DNA of 64,000 bases from Alphaproteobacteria bacterium (GCA_023384135.1 JAHDXS010000001.1:124001-188000), one strand, 5' to 3'. Shown: positions 17,557 through 26,239, numbered from the stretch's first letter. A program made the numbers and translations. The notes: generated by a model from the sequence alone, not told the origin.

Positions 17557-18850
17557 CAGCCTTCGCTTTCAGCTTTTGAAGAATAGCGAAGGGCGAGTCC
17601 TCGTCCTTACGCTTTACTTCAAAAGAAATTACGCGGGCTTCACGCTGATCGTCCGCTCGGTCTGAATCCTTGTCGCGACGGAAATCCTTGCCTCCGCTTT
17701 TCTTTTTATTCTTGCGGTCACTGGAAAATTTTTCATTTGAGCGTCCCGGTGGGCGCCCGCCCTTTTCGCCCGAGAAGTCTCGGCTTCTCTTGTCGTGCTT
17801 GCGCCCTTCATGCTCATCGTCTTGCGCCTTCGACTCTGCACCTTCGTTTTTACGCACAAACGGGCGTCTTTTGTCGTTCGGACGACCCGTGGCAAAGGCC
17901 TTTCCGCGCTTAAGCCTGAAAACGGCCAACTCCGGCTTGGTCTCGACGGTGGTTGTGGCTTCTGTAGGTTGCTCGGACGCAGGCACCGACATCTGCGGTT
18001 CAGAGGAAGTTTCAGGCTCGGGGACTGCTTCTGCCTGCGTGGGTTCAGGGCTAACCTGTTTGGCCGGATCTTCGGCGGGGTCATAAATCTTGACATGCCC
18101 CATCGCCTCAAGAATTTTGTATAGGCTCTCAATAGAGCAGCCCAGCCACTCTGCCATCTGATGCTTGGCGTTGAATTTACCCTTCTCGGCTTGATCGTAG
18201 ATCGAATTGATCACTCGGTCCAACATATCAATTCGGACGGCCCGTCCGGCATAGAGAGGGTAGCCGACGGCGCGGAAGAAATCGCGGTCCGCGCTTGCTT
18301 CGTCGATGGCCATAGAGACGATTCCGTCTGCAGGAACAGGAGCAGGAAGCGGGCGCTCGCGATCAATCGACCACAGAAGCCCGCGCAGGCGCACCGCTGC
18401 AGGCTTATTCAAAAGCGGAATGAAGACAAGGATCGGCCCAAGCTTGATCTTTTTAGAGCGCACAACGGCCCGCTGTTCGGCATCGAGTTTGGAGATTTCG
18501 TCTTCCAAAACCTCGCGTGGCGCAATCCCGAGAGAATCATAAAGCGTTTTGCAAATGGCTTGCACAGGGTCGGAATCCGCCGCCCCCTGCTGAATTCCGA
18601 GAAATACCAGAGGCTCCAAAACGTTGCCGATATGCGTATTCAGCCAGAGAGTGAGCGTATTCTTGAGAGATTCGCGATCAATCCCGTCTGTAAGAGGGTT
18701 GTCAAGAACCTCAAGACCGGGACGCAAGGCATGCTCACCTTTCACAACCCGTGCTACCGGTTCCCCCGGCAAGGGGTTCTCAGGCTTGGACTGCCAGAGG
18801 ATCATACCCTCAGGCGAGAGCGAAAATTGGTTGGCTTTTGCGTTCAGCAT
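17549..18850 (-). CDS. C-terminal region of an alphaproteobacterial Suv3-like helicase, as a stand-alone protein
   Basis: 433 residues from ATG 18850 (AAGGA upstream). Residues 5-230 match the region that follows the helicase core in the roughly 900-1000-residue alphaproteobacterial SUV3/DEAD-type helicases: FSLSPEGMILWQ, VARVVKG, LTLWLNTHIGNVLEPL, the LDAEQRA segment, KLGPILVFIPLLNKPAA and LRGLLW. The C-terminus is a long Arg/Lys/Asp/Gly-rich linker ending in SPFAILQKLKAK, also the normal end of those helicases. No Walker A, DExH or motif VI is present here or upstream; a promoter region and a divergent gene follow directly. It is either a split helicase with its ATPase half elsewhere or a dedicated RNA-binding derivative. 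Confidence 0.7.
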   Translation of the reverse strand: MLNAKANQFSLSPEGMILWQSKPENPLPGEPVARVVKGEHALRPGLEVLDNPLTDGIDRESLKNTLTLWLNTHIGNVLEPLVFLGIQQGAADSDPVQAICKTLYDSLGIAPREVLEDEISKLDAEQRAVVRSKKIKLGPILVFIPLLNKPAAVRLRGLLWSIDRERPLPAPVPADGIVSMAIDEASADRDFFRAVGYPLYAGRAVRIDMLDRVINSIYDQAEKGKFNAKHQMAEWLGCSIESLYKILEAMGHVKIYDPAEDPAKQVSPEPTQAEAVPEPETSSEPQMSVPASEQPTEATTTVETKPELAVFRLKRGKAFATGRPNDKRRPFVRKNEGAESKAQDDEHEGRKHDKRSRDFSGEKGGRPPGRSNEKFSSDRKNKKKSGGKDFRRDKDSDRADDQREARVISFEVKRKDEDSPFAILQKLKAKADE

Positions 18851-18894
18851 AGTCGAAAAATCCTTGTTACGCGCCGTATTAATGCAGTTTATCC

Positions 18895-18922
18895 TTGGAC
18901 ACGGCAAGGGTTTTTGTATAAA
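18895..18922 (+). promoter_or_regulatory. Sigma-70-type promoter for the 567-residue exported protein
   Basis: TTGGAC (18895-18900) and TATAAA (18917-18922) with a 16-bp spacer. The expected leader is about 40 nt, with GGGA 9 nt before the ATG. Located in the divergent gap with the helicase-C gene. Confidence 0.55.
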
Positions 18923-18970
18923 TTCGAGCGCGATTGTTGATTTTTCCATACTCTATCAGGGATTTTTCTA

Positions 18971-20674
18971 ATGAAAAGATATCTTCTCGCCTCCGCAGTA
19001 ATGATTGCCTTCGTGCCATTTAAGGCCGAGGCCGCGCAAATCGACGCCGCAGGCGCCGCGCACCTGAAAGAGGTATTTTCAAAATATCTCAAAAATCAGG
19101 AAGAAATGAACGAGGTATCGGGCGAGCTTGATATCGTATTTGAGGGCGACGTGACCGTAGAGCCCAAGGGCGAGTATTACGCCGTCATTCTGCCCAAGGT
19201 GTCTTTCAAGGCCGGCGAAGAACTCAAGAAAAAGATTGAGGAAGCCGCCGCTCAAGGCGCAAACCCCCAGGATCCTGCTGCGCAGCCCGCTCCGGCGCCG
19301 GCGGAAGTTTTGCCTGAATTCTCTCTCGATTTCGGACAAACGGCCATCAATGCTGTTCCCGATGAGAAACCTGGCCTTTGGAAGATGACCGTCGCCCTGC
19401 CCGGCACGATGTCCTTTGGCATCGCCAACGAATTCGCAATGACCGCAACCATCGGCGAGCAAAACACCTCCGGCCTGTTGCATGAGGCCTCCGGCAATTT
19501 CCTGAAACTCAACTCCGTCCTCAAGAACGTGAAGTTCAGCGTGAACTCCGCCGGAGAGACCAACGACTTCATGGTTCCCGAGATCGCGATGAACACGAAC
19601 CTCGAAGATGATGGTCAAGGGTATGTGACTGGCCCAAGCACAGTGCGCGTATCGGGTATGTCCTTCGACGTGCCGGATGAAAACGTCAAGATCAGCCTCG
19701 GCGCGCTGAACCTCGTGGCCAGCATCACACGCTACAAGTTGATCTCGGTCGATGAATACAAGACGAAATTTATTTCTTTCGGCGAGAAGATGAAATCTCT
19801 TCAGGATGCGGGCATAAGCGGACAGCCCCCCTCCGCTGCTCAGGTTGAAGAACTTATCAACGCCTTCTTGGCGATCAACGACTTCGAGGGCATGAGCATA
19901 AAATACGGTCTTGAGAATTTCGAAGTGGCGGCAACACCTGCAGCGGATGCGCCAGCCGACGAGTTGAAAAACCTCAAGCTCGCAGCGGCCTCAATCGGCT
20001 TTGGCATCGAAGGGATCAAATCCGATACCAGTTCTCTCAACATGAACTTTGGCTATTCCGGTATCACAGTTGACCCGGTTCCGGCAGGATATGAAGGCGT
20101 CATTCCCGACGCGGTGAATATCGACCTGACGGCAGGCAAAATTCCGCTCCAGTCCCTCTGGGCGGCGGGCATGAATGTCGGAAAGGCGGTTGTAGCGAAC
20201 CCGGATACGGGGCCTATGGCCGCGATGGGCCTCATGATGCAGGTTCCGATGATGCTGACACAGGCCGGAACGGAAATCGCCGTAAAGGATAACTATGTGA
20301 ACGGCAAGGACTATAAGGCGACCCTGAACGGGCAGGTCAAGGCCGACCCTGCGGCGGTTATGCAATTTATCGCAAACCTCAATGGTCGTTTCGACGGCCT
20401 GGACGAGTTGCTGGCACGCATCAAGACCACGGCGGCGGACCCGAATTTCCCCAACGCCTATGAGTTCAACGACATCGCCTCCCAGCTTGAAATGCTTAAG
20501 CAGTACGGTGCGGCAGCGGCTGGTCCGGACGGCAAGCCGGGCTACAACTACGACATCAAGGTAACTGCGGACGGCAAGATGACCATCAACGGTCAGGACA
20601 TGCCGATGGGTGGTCCCGCTCCGGGCGAGGAGACACCTGCCGCCGGCGGCGCCGAGCAGCCCCTGCCCTACTAA
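18971..20674 (+). CDS. Large exported protein of unknown function
   Basis: Not recognised with confidence. 567 residues with a signal peptide (KRYLLASAVMIAFVPFKAEA). The mature protein starts with a helical segment (LKEVFSKYLKNQEEMNEV), has a Pro/Ala linker near residue 95 (AAQPAPAPAE), then a long series of predicted beta strands with alternating hydrophobic residues (SMSF-type strands, VRVSGMSFDVP, SLNMNFGYSGI, IKVTADGKMTING). It ends in a Gly/Pro-rich tail. The repetitive beta pattern recalls DUF945 or AsmA-type lipid-shuttle-like envelope proteins, but I see no signature that proves it. It is bounded by its own promoter and terminator. Confidence 0.75.
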   Translation: MKRYLLASAVMIAFVPFKAEAAQIDAAGAAHLKEVFSKYLKNQEEMNEVSGELDIVFEGDVTVEPKGEYYAVILPKVSFKAGEELKKKIEEAAAQGANPQDPAAQPAPAPAEVLPEFSLDFGQTAINAVPDEKPGLWKMTVALPGTMSFGIANEFAMTATIGEQNTSGLLHEASGNFLKLNSVLKNVKFSVNSAGETNDFMVPEIAMNTNLEDDGQGYVTGPSTVRVSGMSFDVPDENVKISLGALNLVASITRYKLISVDEYKTKFISFGEKMKSLQDAGISGQPPSAAQVEELINAFLAINDFEGMSIKYGLENFEVAATPAADAPADELKNLKLAAASIGFGIEGIKSDTSSLNMNFGYSGITVDPVPAGYEGVIPDAVNIDLTAGKIPLQSLWAAGMNVGKAVVANPDTGPMAAMGLMMQVPMMLTQAGTEIAVKDNYVNGKDYKATLNGQVKADPAAVMQFIANLNGRFDGLDELLARIKTTAADPNFPNAYEFNDIASQLEMLKQYGAAAAGPDGKPGYNYDIKVTADGKMTINGQDMPMGGPAPGEETPAAGGAEQPLPY

Positions 20675-20703
20675 GAGCAAGCGGACACATAAGACATTCA
20701 AGG

Positions 20704-20735
20704 CGGCGGGGTTTAGCTCCGCCGTTTTCTTTTTG
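20704..20735 (+). terminator. Intrinsic terminator
   Basis: CGGCGG (20704-20709) pairs with CCGCCG (20719-20724), extended by inner GG/CT pairing, followed by TTTTCTTTTT. Good plus-strand terminator for the exported-protein gene; hemW on the other strand ends 3 nt beyond it. Confidence 0.85.
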
Positions 20736-20737
20736 GC

Positions 20738-21898
20738 TTAATCGCTCAGGAGATATTTGATCAGACTGTCCAGCCTGAGCACGCCCTCAAGCGTCAATCC
20801 AAGCCGCCCGCCGCGTTCGGCAATCCAGCCTTCTTCGCGGGCGATCCTGAAATGCTCGGCATGAAAAAGCTCGGCGGGGCTTTTACCGAACCGGTTCATA
20901 AAGCCCGCTATGTCGATTCCGTCACGCAGCCGCAGCCCGACCATGATCGCCTCTTCCAGCTGCGCCCGCGCGTCTACAGCTTCCGGCAGATGCGCCCCAT
21001 GCCCCTCAGCCGCAACCCGCTCCAGCCAGATCTCCGGCGCGCTGTGATCGCGCGTCGCCAGCTTCTGCCCGTTCAGCGTATAGCGCCCGTGCGCACCCGG
21101 CCCCACGCCGATATAATCCGCGTAATTCCAGTAGATCATATTATGGCGGCATTCCTGCCCCGGCGCGGCGTGGTTGGAAACCTCATACATCGGTATTCCG
21201 GCATCGCCCGTAATCTCCTGCGTGACCGTATAAAGCTCGGCCCCCTGCACATCGTCGGGAATGGAAAATTCGCCCCGCGCATGCCGCATGTAAAACGGCG
21301 TACTGCGCTCAATCGTCAGCTGGTAAAGCGACAAATGCCCGCGCGCCAGCGGCAGGGCCGAACGCAACTCATTCGCCCACATCTCCGGCGTCTGCCCGGG
21401 CCGCGCATAAATCAGGTCGAAACTGTAACGCTCGAACGTCTCGCTAGCGATAGCAATGGCCTGCATCGCCTCGCGCACGTCGTGCTCCCGCCCGAGAAAC
21501 TTGAGATCGGAATCATTCAGCGCCTGAATACCCAGCGAAACCCGGTTGACTCCTGCCGTCCTGAAATCGCGGAACTTCTGCGCCTCCACGGAAGTTGGGT
21601 TCGCCTCCAGCGTAATTTCAAGATCCGAAGCCGTCCGCCAGCCGCCGCGAATCCGTTTGATGATCCGCTCGACGGTTTGGGGTTTCATCAGCGAGGGCGT
21701 GCCGCCTCCGAAAAACACCGAAACGACCTCCATATCCGGCAAGAGGCGCACGTAATGATCGAGAGCGCGTTCATAGGCCAGCGCCCAAGCCTCCTCGTCG
21801 ATCTGCTCGCGCGTGTGGGAATTGAAATCGCAATACGGGCACTTCGCCGCACAAAACGGCCAGTGGATGTAAACCCCGGCTTGTCCTTTTGAAAACAT
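20738..21898 (-). CDS. hemW: Heme chaperone HemW (radical SAM, coproporphyrinogen oxidase-like)
   Basis: HemW is a radical-SAM protein of the HemN family that binds heme and delivers it, now regarded as a heme chaperone and not as a coproporphyrinogen dehydrogenase. VYIHWPFCAAKCPYCDF holds the CX3CX2C cluster (Cys16, 20, 23) close to the N-terminus, as in HemW; HemN has a longer N-terminus. SVFFGGGTPS and the SLGIQALNDSDLKFLGR segment are family marks. 386 residues, full length. It is the last gene of the rph-rdgB-hemW unit, 13 nt after rdgB. Confidence 0.93.
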   Translation of the reverse strand: MFSKGQAGVYIHWPFCAAKCPYCDFNSHTREQIDEEAWALAYERALDHYVRLLPDMEVVSVFFGGGTPSLMKPQTVERIIKRIRGGWRTASDLEITLEANPTSVEAQKFRDFRTAGVNRVSLGIQALNDSDLKFLGREHDVREAMQAIAIASETFERYSFDLIYARPGQTPEMWANELRSALPLARGHLSLYQLTIERSTPFYMRHARGEFSIPDDVQGAELYTVTQEITGDAGIPMYEVSNHAAPGQECRHNMIYWNYADYIGVGPGAHGRYTLNGQKLATRDHSAPEIWLERVAAEGHGAHLPEAVDARAQLEEAIMVGLRLRDGIDIAGFMNRFGKSPAELFHAEHFRIAREEGWIAERGGRLGLTLEGVLRLDSLIKYLLSD

Positions 21899-21911
21899 GG
21901 AATCCTTTATA

Positions 21912-22511
21912 TCACGCCGCAGCCAGCGCGTTCATAAGCTTCTCGAACGCGCGCGCCCGGTGGCTGATGGTCTGCTTTTCAGCAGGCTCGATCTCGGCAA
22001 AAGTCCGGCTATGGCCGTTTGCGACGAAAATAGGGTCATAGCCGAAACCCTTGTCGCCCCGCGCGGGCCAGACGATCTGCCCGTCGATGCGCCCCTCGAA
22101 CGTATACGCCTCCCCGTCCGGCCATGCGAGGGCAAGAACGCAGATGAAACAGGCAGAACGGTCGGTTTGATCGCCTAGCGCCTCGTGAACTTTTTGCATC
22201 GCCAACACGAAATCCTTCTTCGGCCCGCCCCAGCGTGCGGAATAAATGCCGGGTTCGCCGCCTAGAGATGTAACGGAAAGCCCGCTATCATCGGCCAGCG
22301 CCACCAGCCCGCTCTCCCGCGCCGCCTGCCGCGCCTTTATAAGGGCGTTGGCAACAAACGTGTCACCCGTCTCCTCCGGCTCGGCCAGGCCAAGCTCCGC
22401 CGATGTCGTGAACGAGCCGATATAAGGCGAGAGCAACGCACCGATCTCCCGGGCCTTGCCGCTATTATGCGTGGCGATCAAAAGCCGCTCGCCGGGGAGG
22501 ATGCGCCGCAT
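21912..22511 (-). CDS. rdgB: RdgB/HAM1 non-canonical purine NTP pyrophosphatase
   Basis: Hydrolyses dITP, dXTP and ITP to monophosphates, keeping deaminated purines out of DNA. The N-terminal LLIATHNSGKAREI carries the (S/T)HN..K substrate motif. EETGDTFVANALIKARQAA and LADDSGLSVTSLGGEPGIYSARWGG supply the metal-binding acids, and DKGFGYDPIF and SHRARAFEKL close the active site. The ATG at 22511 lies 2 nt after the rph stop, showing tight coupling. Length is about 199 residues, normal. Confidence 0.95.
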   Translation of the reverse strand: MRRILPGERLLIATHNSGKAREIGALLSPYIGSFTTSAELGLAEPEETGDTFVANALIKARQAARESGLVALADDSGLSVTSLGGEPGIYSARWGGPKKDFVLAMQKVHEALGDQTDRSACFICVLALAWPDGEAYTFEGRIDGQIVWPARGDKGFGYDPIFVANGHSRTFAEIEPAEKQTISHRARAFEKLMNALAAA

Positions 22512-22513
22512 GC

Positions 22514-23233
22514 TCAGAGCCCCAGAACCTTGCGTTGCATATCGGTCAGGCTTTGGCACCCTTGCTTCGCAAGTTTAAGCAACTCCGCGAATTGCTCTTC
22601 GGTGAAGGGGTCCTTCTCCGCCGTGCATTGAATCTCGACCAGCGCCCCGCGCCCGGTAATCACGAAGTTCGCATCTGTATCCGCCGTCGAGTCTTCGGCA
22701 TAATCAAGGTCCAGAACAGGTGTGCCCAAGGCAATACCGCATGAAATGGCGCTCACGGTGTCATTGATCGGAATGTTTTTGATCAAGCCGGTCATCAGCA
22801 TATGCGAAAACGCCTGATGCAGGGCCACAAATCCGCCCGTGATCGCCGCCGTGCGCGTGCCGCCATCGGCCTGAATAACATCGCAGTCGATACGGATTTG
22901 ACATTCGCCCATCGCTTCCAGATTGACGACCGAACGCAACGAGCGCCCAATCAGCCGCTGGATTTCCTGCGTACGTCCGCTCTGCTTGCCGCGCGCGGCT
23001 TCACGGTCCATCCGTTCATTGGTCGAACGGGGAATCATGCCGTATTCCGCCGTCACCCAGCCCTTGCCGGAATTCTTCATCCACGGCGGAACCCGCGTTT
23101 CCACGGTGGCAAGGCAGAGCACATGCGTATCCCCGAACTTGACGAGGCAGGACCCCTCTGCATGTTTAGAGACGTCGGTCAGAAGCTCAACGTCCCGTAA
23201 TTGCGCCGCCATGCGGCCCGAAGGTCTGTCCAT
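22514..23233 (-). CDS. rph: Ribonuclease PH
   Basis: Phosphorolytic 3'-to-5' exoribonuclease that trims tRNA 3' ends and degrades structured RNA; works as a hexamer. The start [15 protein letters not shown], then [14 protein letters not shown], the [20 protein letters not shown] segment with the phosphate-binding region, RLIGRSLR and [18 protein letters not shown] are all present. 239 residues, full length. First gene of the rph-rdgB-hemW operon; the 101-bp gap to divergent hrcA holds the promoters for both directions. hrcA divergent from rph is a common alphaproteobacterial arrangement. Confidence 0.97.
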   Translation of the reverse strand: MDRPSGRMAAQLRDVELLTDVSKHAEGSCLVKFGDTHVLCLATVETRVPPWMKNSGKGWVTAEYGMIPRSTNERMDREAARGKQSGRTQEIQRLIGRSLRSVVNLEAMGECQIRIDCDVIQADGGTRTAAITGGFVALHQAFSHMLMTGLIKNIPINDTVSAISCGIALGTPVLDLDYAEDSTADTDANFVITGRGALVEIQCTAEKDPFTEEQFAELLKLAKQGCQSLTDMQRKVLGL

Positions 23234-23299
23234 AATATCTGTGCTCTTTCAAACGTTAATCGTGTTAAAGTCGAGGGCACTCTAACGCTCTGCGGGGAA

Positions 23300-23328
23300 T
23301 TGTCAATTTTCCTACGCGCATTTATTAT
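23300..23328 (+). promoter_or_regulatory. Promoter placing transcription start at the hrcA ATG
   Basis: TTGTCA (23300-23305), 17-bp spacer, TATTAT (23323-23328). The expected start of transcription, about 7 nt after the -10, falls on the ATG of hrcA at 23335. No Shine-Dalgarno sits upstream of that ATG, consistent with a leaderless mRNA. No CIRCE element is visible. Confidence 0.55.
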
Positions 23329-23334
23329 AGTTCC

Positions 23335-24384
23335 ATGATAGGCGAATTAAACGAACGTTCACGGGAAATTTTCCGTTTCATCGTAGACACATACTTGGAA
23401 ACCGGACAGCCCGTCGGCTCCCGGACGATCTCGCGCGCGACCGCGATGGGCCTCTCCCCCGCCAGCATCCGCAACAGCATGGCCGATCTTGAGGATATGG
23501 GCCTGCTCTATGCCCCGCATACCTCGGCGGGCCGTATGCCAACACAGACCGGACTGCGCCTGTATATTGACGGCCTTATGGAAATCGGAAATCTGACGGC
23601 GGGCGAGCGCAAGAAAATCGAAGCCTCGTGCCTTAGCGCCGGAAACACTGTCAACGACGCCTTGGAAAAGGCCACGGACCTGCTTTCTGGCCTGTGTTCC
23701 TGCGCCAGCCTTGTCGTGGCACCTAAAATTAACAACGCCATCAAACAGATCCAGTTTATCCCGCTGGAGCCGCGCCGGGTTCTAGTGGTTCTGGTCATGG
23801 AAAACGGCATGGTCGAAAACCGGATCATGGACGTGCCGGAGAATATCCCTCAAGGCAACCTGATCGCCGCCTCGAATTATCTCAACAGCCGCCTTTCGGG
23901 TAAGACGATCGGCGAGGCCCAGAAAGAGGTCTCGGAGGATATCCGCCTGAACCGCACCCAACTCGACAAGATCACCACGAGCCTTGTCGAAGCCGGTCTG
24001 GCCCTGCCCCTCAGAAACCAAGCTGAAAAGGGCGCCGGTTATATGATTGTGCGCGGCCAATCTCACCTGCTTGAGGATGTAAAGGCCCTCGAAGACCTCC
24101 ACCGCGCCCGAGCCCTGCTCAGCTACCTCGAGGAGCAGGAAATCATGCTCAGCCTGATCGAAAGCCTCGGCGACGCTGAGGGCGTGCAGATCTTCATCGG
24201 CTCGGAAAACAAAATTTTCGACCAGTCCGGTTGGTCCCTGATCATCGCCCCTTACAAATCCGCCAATCAGAAAATCGTCGGCGCGATCGGCGTCATCGGC
24301 CCGACCCGCCTTGATTACGACCGGATCATCCCGATGGTGGACTACACCTCTCAGATCATCGGGCGCCTCCTCAACCGCACATAA
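23335..24384 (+). CDS. hrcA: Heat-inducible transcription repressor HrcA
   Basis: HrcA binds CIRCE operators (usually before groESL or dnaK) and is kept folded by GroEL. The 349 residues contain the N-terminal winged helix (LNERSREIFRFIVDTYLETG, then SRTISRATAMGLSPASIRN as recognition region), the SAGRMPTQTGLRLYID segment and the C-terminal domain ending with MVDYTSQIIGRLL. Full length. The gene is normally next to grpE; here an unrelated exported-protein gene with its own promoter and terminator lies between them. No CIRCE sequence (TTAGCACTC/GAGTGCTAA) is visible before hrcA, grpE or dnaK, so its targets must lie outside the window. Confidence 0.96.
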   Translation: MIGELNERSREIFRFIVDTYLETGQPVGSRTISRATAMGLSPASIRNSMADLEDMGLLYAPHTSAGRMPTQTGLRLYIDGLMEIGNLTAGERKKIEASCLSAGNTVNDALEKATDLLSGLCSCASLVVAPKINNAIKQIQFIPLEPRRVLVVLVMENGMVENRIMDVPENIPQGNLIAASNYLNSRLSGKTIGEAQKEVSEDIRLNRTQLDKITTSLVEAGLALPLRNQAEKGAGYMIVRGQSHLLEDVKALEDLHRARALLSYLEEQEIMLSLIESLGDAEGVQIFIGSENKIFDQSGWSLIIAPYKSANQKIVGAIGVIGPTRLDYDRIIPMVDYTSQIIGRLLNRT

Positions 24385-24461
24385 TACCATCGACACAAGA
24401 AATATTAGAGAATGTGAATTTAGCGACCAGTAGGAAAAGCCAGTGGCATTTCATATATGTT

Positions 24462-24490
24462 TTGCCTGTTTGGGCGTTCCGCGTTAAAGT
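24462..24490 (+). promoter_or_regulatory. Candidate promoter for the exported protein between hrcA and grpE
   Basis: TTGCCT (24462-24467), 17-bp spacer, TAAAGT (24485-24490), leaving a leader of about 25 nt before the ATG. Part of a 139-bp gap after hrcA that otherwise shows no structure. Confidence 0.45.
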
Positions 24491-24523
24491 AGTAACGGTT
24501 TTTTCTTACTTTGGGTTCAAGCT

Positions 24524-25402
24524 ATGTCTCTAAAACGCTTCTATATTTTTGCTCTTTTGATGGTATTTGCCTTCCCCTGCATGACTTTCATAACCTCGCA
24601 AGCGGCCAATGCTCAGATGCCGGGCGAAGAGGAAGAAGATGATGTAAGCCTGAATCTGGTCTCCCGGGGGCTTTTCGCGGCGGCAATTCAGCGCGTTTCG
24701 GACGGCAAAGAGGGCGACTTCAATATGCATTACATGAATATGGGGGTTGTCTCGGGTTGCGTAGGCGTGACGGAACCGCAAATTAACCTCGTATTTTCCC
24801 AGAGAAAACTGGAAATCTCAATCGAAGAAGACACTGAATTCGAATTGCGTAATCTGGAAAGACATTACGGGTCCTATAGCTGTAATATCGAAACGCACAC
24901 CCTGTCTTTCGACATTCGGCTGAATCGCGATGACTTGATAGAGCGGAATGTTCAAACTATCGGCTTGAAAAGCAAAAAATACGGAAAATACACGGACTTC
25001 AAGGTCGACATAAACAAAGAACGGATCATTTTTGAGGCAAAGTATCCAGCAGCCGGAGGCTATGAAACATTCTGGTTTTATCCCGCGAACACCATAATTC
25101 TGCACACACCCTCCGCCAAGTCTGCACAAGACGTCGGAGCCCTGATCGACGCGTTTGCTGAAAGGAACGGCTTGGTCCCCATGAAGGACACGCTGAAGGA
25201 GTTCGAGCGTCCTGTTTGGGTCAAAAATGTCAAATACTACACCGACCCAAGCGGAAGAATTTTGAACCAGATCGCCTCTGCGGAGCGGGACCAGCAGGTC
25301 GGAACAATTCAGCCGACAAAAACCATGTACGGTGCTGACGGTCCGGCGGAGCAACCCTATGATCTGGCGGTCTACGCCCGCAAACCGGGCTTGTACGACT
25401 GA
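24524..25402 (+). CDS. Exported protein of unknown function inserted between hrcA and grpE
   Basis: Not recognised. 292 residues; signal peptide of about 28 residues (hydrophobic FALLMVFAFPCMTFI, cleavage near QAANAQ). The mature protein opens with an acidic stretch (EEEEDDVSLNL), contains two cysteines (SGCVGV and SYSCNIET) that may pair, and alternates short beta-like segments. The C-terminal quarter is polar. With a promoter upstream and a terminator-like hairpin downstream it appears to be an independent unit, inserted between two heat-shock genes that are normally adjacent. Base composition is slightly more AT-rich than hrcA and grpE. Confidence 0.76.
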   Translation: MSLKRFYIFALLMVFAFPCMTFITSQAANAQMPGEEEEDDVSLNLVSRGLFAAAIQRVSDGKEGDFNMHYMNMGVVSGCVGVTEPQINLVFSQRKLEISIEEDTEFELRNLERHYGSYSCNIETHTLSFDIRLNRDDLIERNVQTIGLKSKKYGKYTDFKVDINKERIIFEAKYPAAGGYETFWFYPANTIILHTPSAKSAQDVGALIDAFAERNGLVPMKDTLKEFERPVWVKNVKYYTDPSGRILNQIASAERDQQVGTIQPTKTMYGADGPAEQPYDLAVYARKPGLYD

Positions 25403-25424
25403 TCCGTATTTGCTAAAACTCCGC

Positions 25425-25462
25425 AGAAGGGTGGAACGATCCGCCCTTCTCTCTCTTTATTT
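25425..25462 (+). terminator. Terminator-like hairpin before grpE
   Basis: AGAAGGGTGG (25425-25434) pairs with CCGCCCTTCT (25441-25450), ten pairs with one G-T, loop AACGAT, followed by CTCTCTTTATTT. The T-run is imperfect. It lies only 25 nt before the grpE ATG, so it could end the upstream gene or form part of the grpE leader. Confidence 0.55.
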
Positions 25463-25474
25463 CAGGTGTTGAGA

Positions 25475-26173
25475 ATGAACGAAACACAGAAAAAAGACGC
25501 ATCCGCCCCGAACAACGCTCCCATGAATGATGAACCGCTCGACTCTGCCCCCTGCGAAGGTGCAGAGCAACCAAAGGCCGAGCCGGAGCTCTCTTCACCG
25601 GCTGGGACGCATGCGGGTTATTACCCTTCCGAGGAAAAAATGCACATTGAGCGCCTCGAAAGGGAGCTGGAAAAGGCGAAGGACCAAACCCTTCGTGCCA
25701 TGGCTGAAACCGAAAATATGCGCCGCCGCGCTGCCCGTGAAAAGGAAGACGCTAGTAAATACGCCATTTCCGGCTTCGCCCGCGACCTGATCTCCGTGGC
25801 CGACAATCTACGCCGTGCGCTGGAGGCCGTTCCGGCCGACCTTGCGCAAATCGACGACCGCATAAAAAATCTGTTGAGCGGGATCGAGGCAACGGAACGC
25901 GAAATGCTCTCGGTCTTCGATCGCAACGGCATCAAAAAGCTTGAGCCGATGCACCAGATTTTCGATCCCAACCTGCATGAAGTGATGTTCGAGGCCCCTA
26001 TCCCGGGATTACCGCCAGGAACGATCTGCCAGCTCATCCAACCCGGTTATACGCTGCACGAACGCCTGCTTCGCCCCGCCCGCGTCGGCGTGGTGAAGGA
26101 TGCGGGTTCGGACTCCGCCGGTCCAGACGATCCCCCGCCGGAACCCGGCCAAAACATAGACACGCAAGTGTAA
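25475..26173 (+). CDS. grpE: Nucleotide exchange factor GrpE
   Basis: GrpE is the dimeric ADP-release factor for DnaK. After a disordered acidic N-terminus, the long helix (about residues 55-110: HIERLERELEKAKDQTLRAM, ENMRRRAAREKEDA) leads to the beta domain with HQIFDPNLHEVMFE and IQPGYTLHERLLRPARVGV, all diagnostic. The ATG at 25475 with AGG upstream is preferred to the upstream in-frame GTG and TTG. 232 residues. It precedes dnaK by 159 nt, a gap that contains a separate promoter, so grpE and dnaK are probably transcribed both together and separately. Confidence 0.95.
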   Translation: MNETQKKDASAPNNAPMNDEPLDSAPCEGAEQPKAEPELSSPAGTHAGYYPSEEKMHIERLERELEKAKDQTLRAMAETENMRRRAAREKEDASKYAISGFARDLISVADNLRRALEAVPADLAQIDDRIKNLLSGIEATEREMLSVFDRNGIKKLEPMHQIFDPNLHEVMFEAPIPGLPPGTICQLIQPGYTLHERLLRPARVGVVKDAGSDSAGPDDPPPEPGQNIDTQV

Positions 26174-26210
26174 ATAAACCCGCCTTTAAGGCACATTTTT
26201 TGACTTCGGT

Positions 26211-26239
26211 TATGGCGTTTTTTTAGGTTATGCTATAAT
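26211..26239 (+). promoter_or_regulatory. Candidate dnaK promoter with perfect TATAAT
   Basis: TATAAT at 26234-26239 is preceded by TGC, an extended -10. The -35 at 17-bp spacing (TATGGC, 26211-26216) is poor. TTGACT at 26200-26205 is too far away to pair with it (28 bp). The leader to the dnaK ATG would be about 85 nt. I could not recognise a convincing RpoH pattern. Confidence 0.45.

Noticed and set aside
20852..21892. 346-codon open frame opposite hemW
   Set aside because: Shadow frame of a conserved radical-SAM gene; Arg-rich translation, no ribosome site.
23234..23334. CIRCE operator before hrcA
   Set aside because: GTGCTC and GAGGGCAC occur, but not the TTAGCACTC-N9-GAGTGCTAA arrangement.
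26182..26200. Terminator after grpE
   Set aside because: GCCTTTAAGGC followed by T-rich sequence is palindromic but has no loop long enough to form a hairpin.
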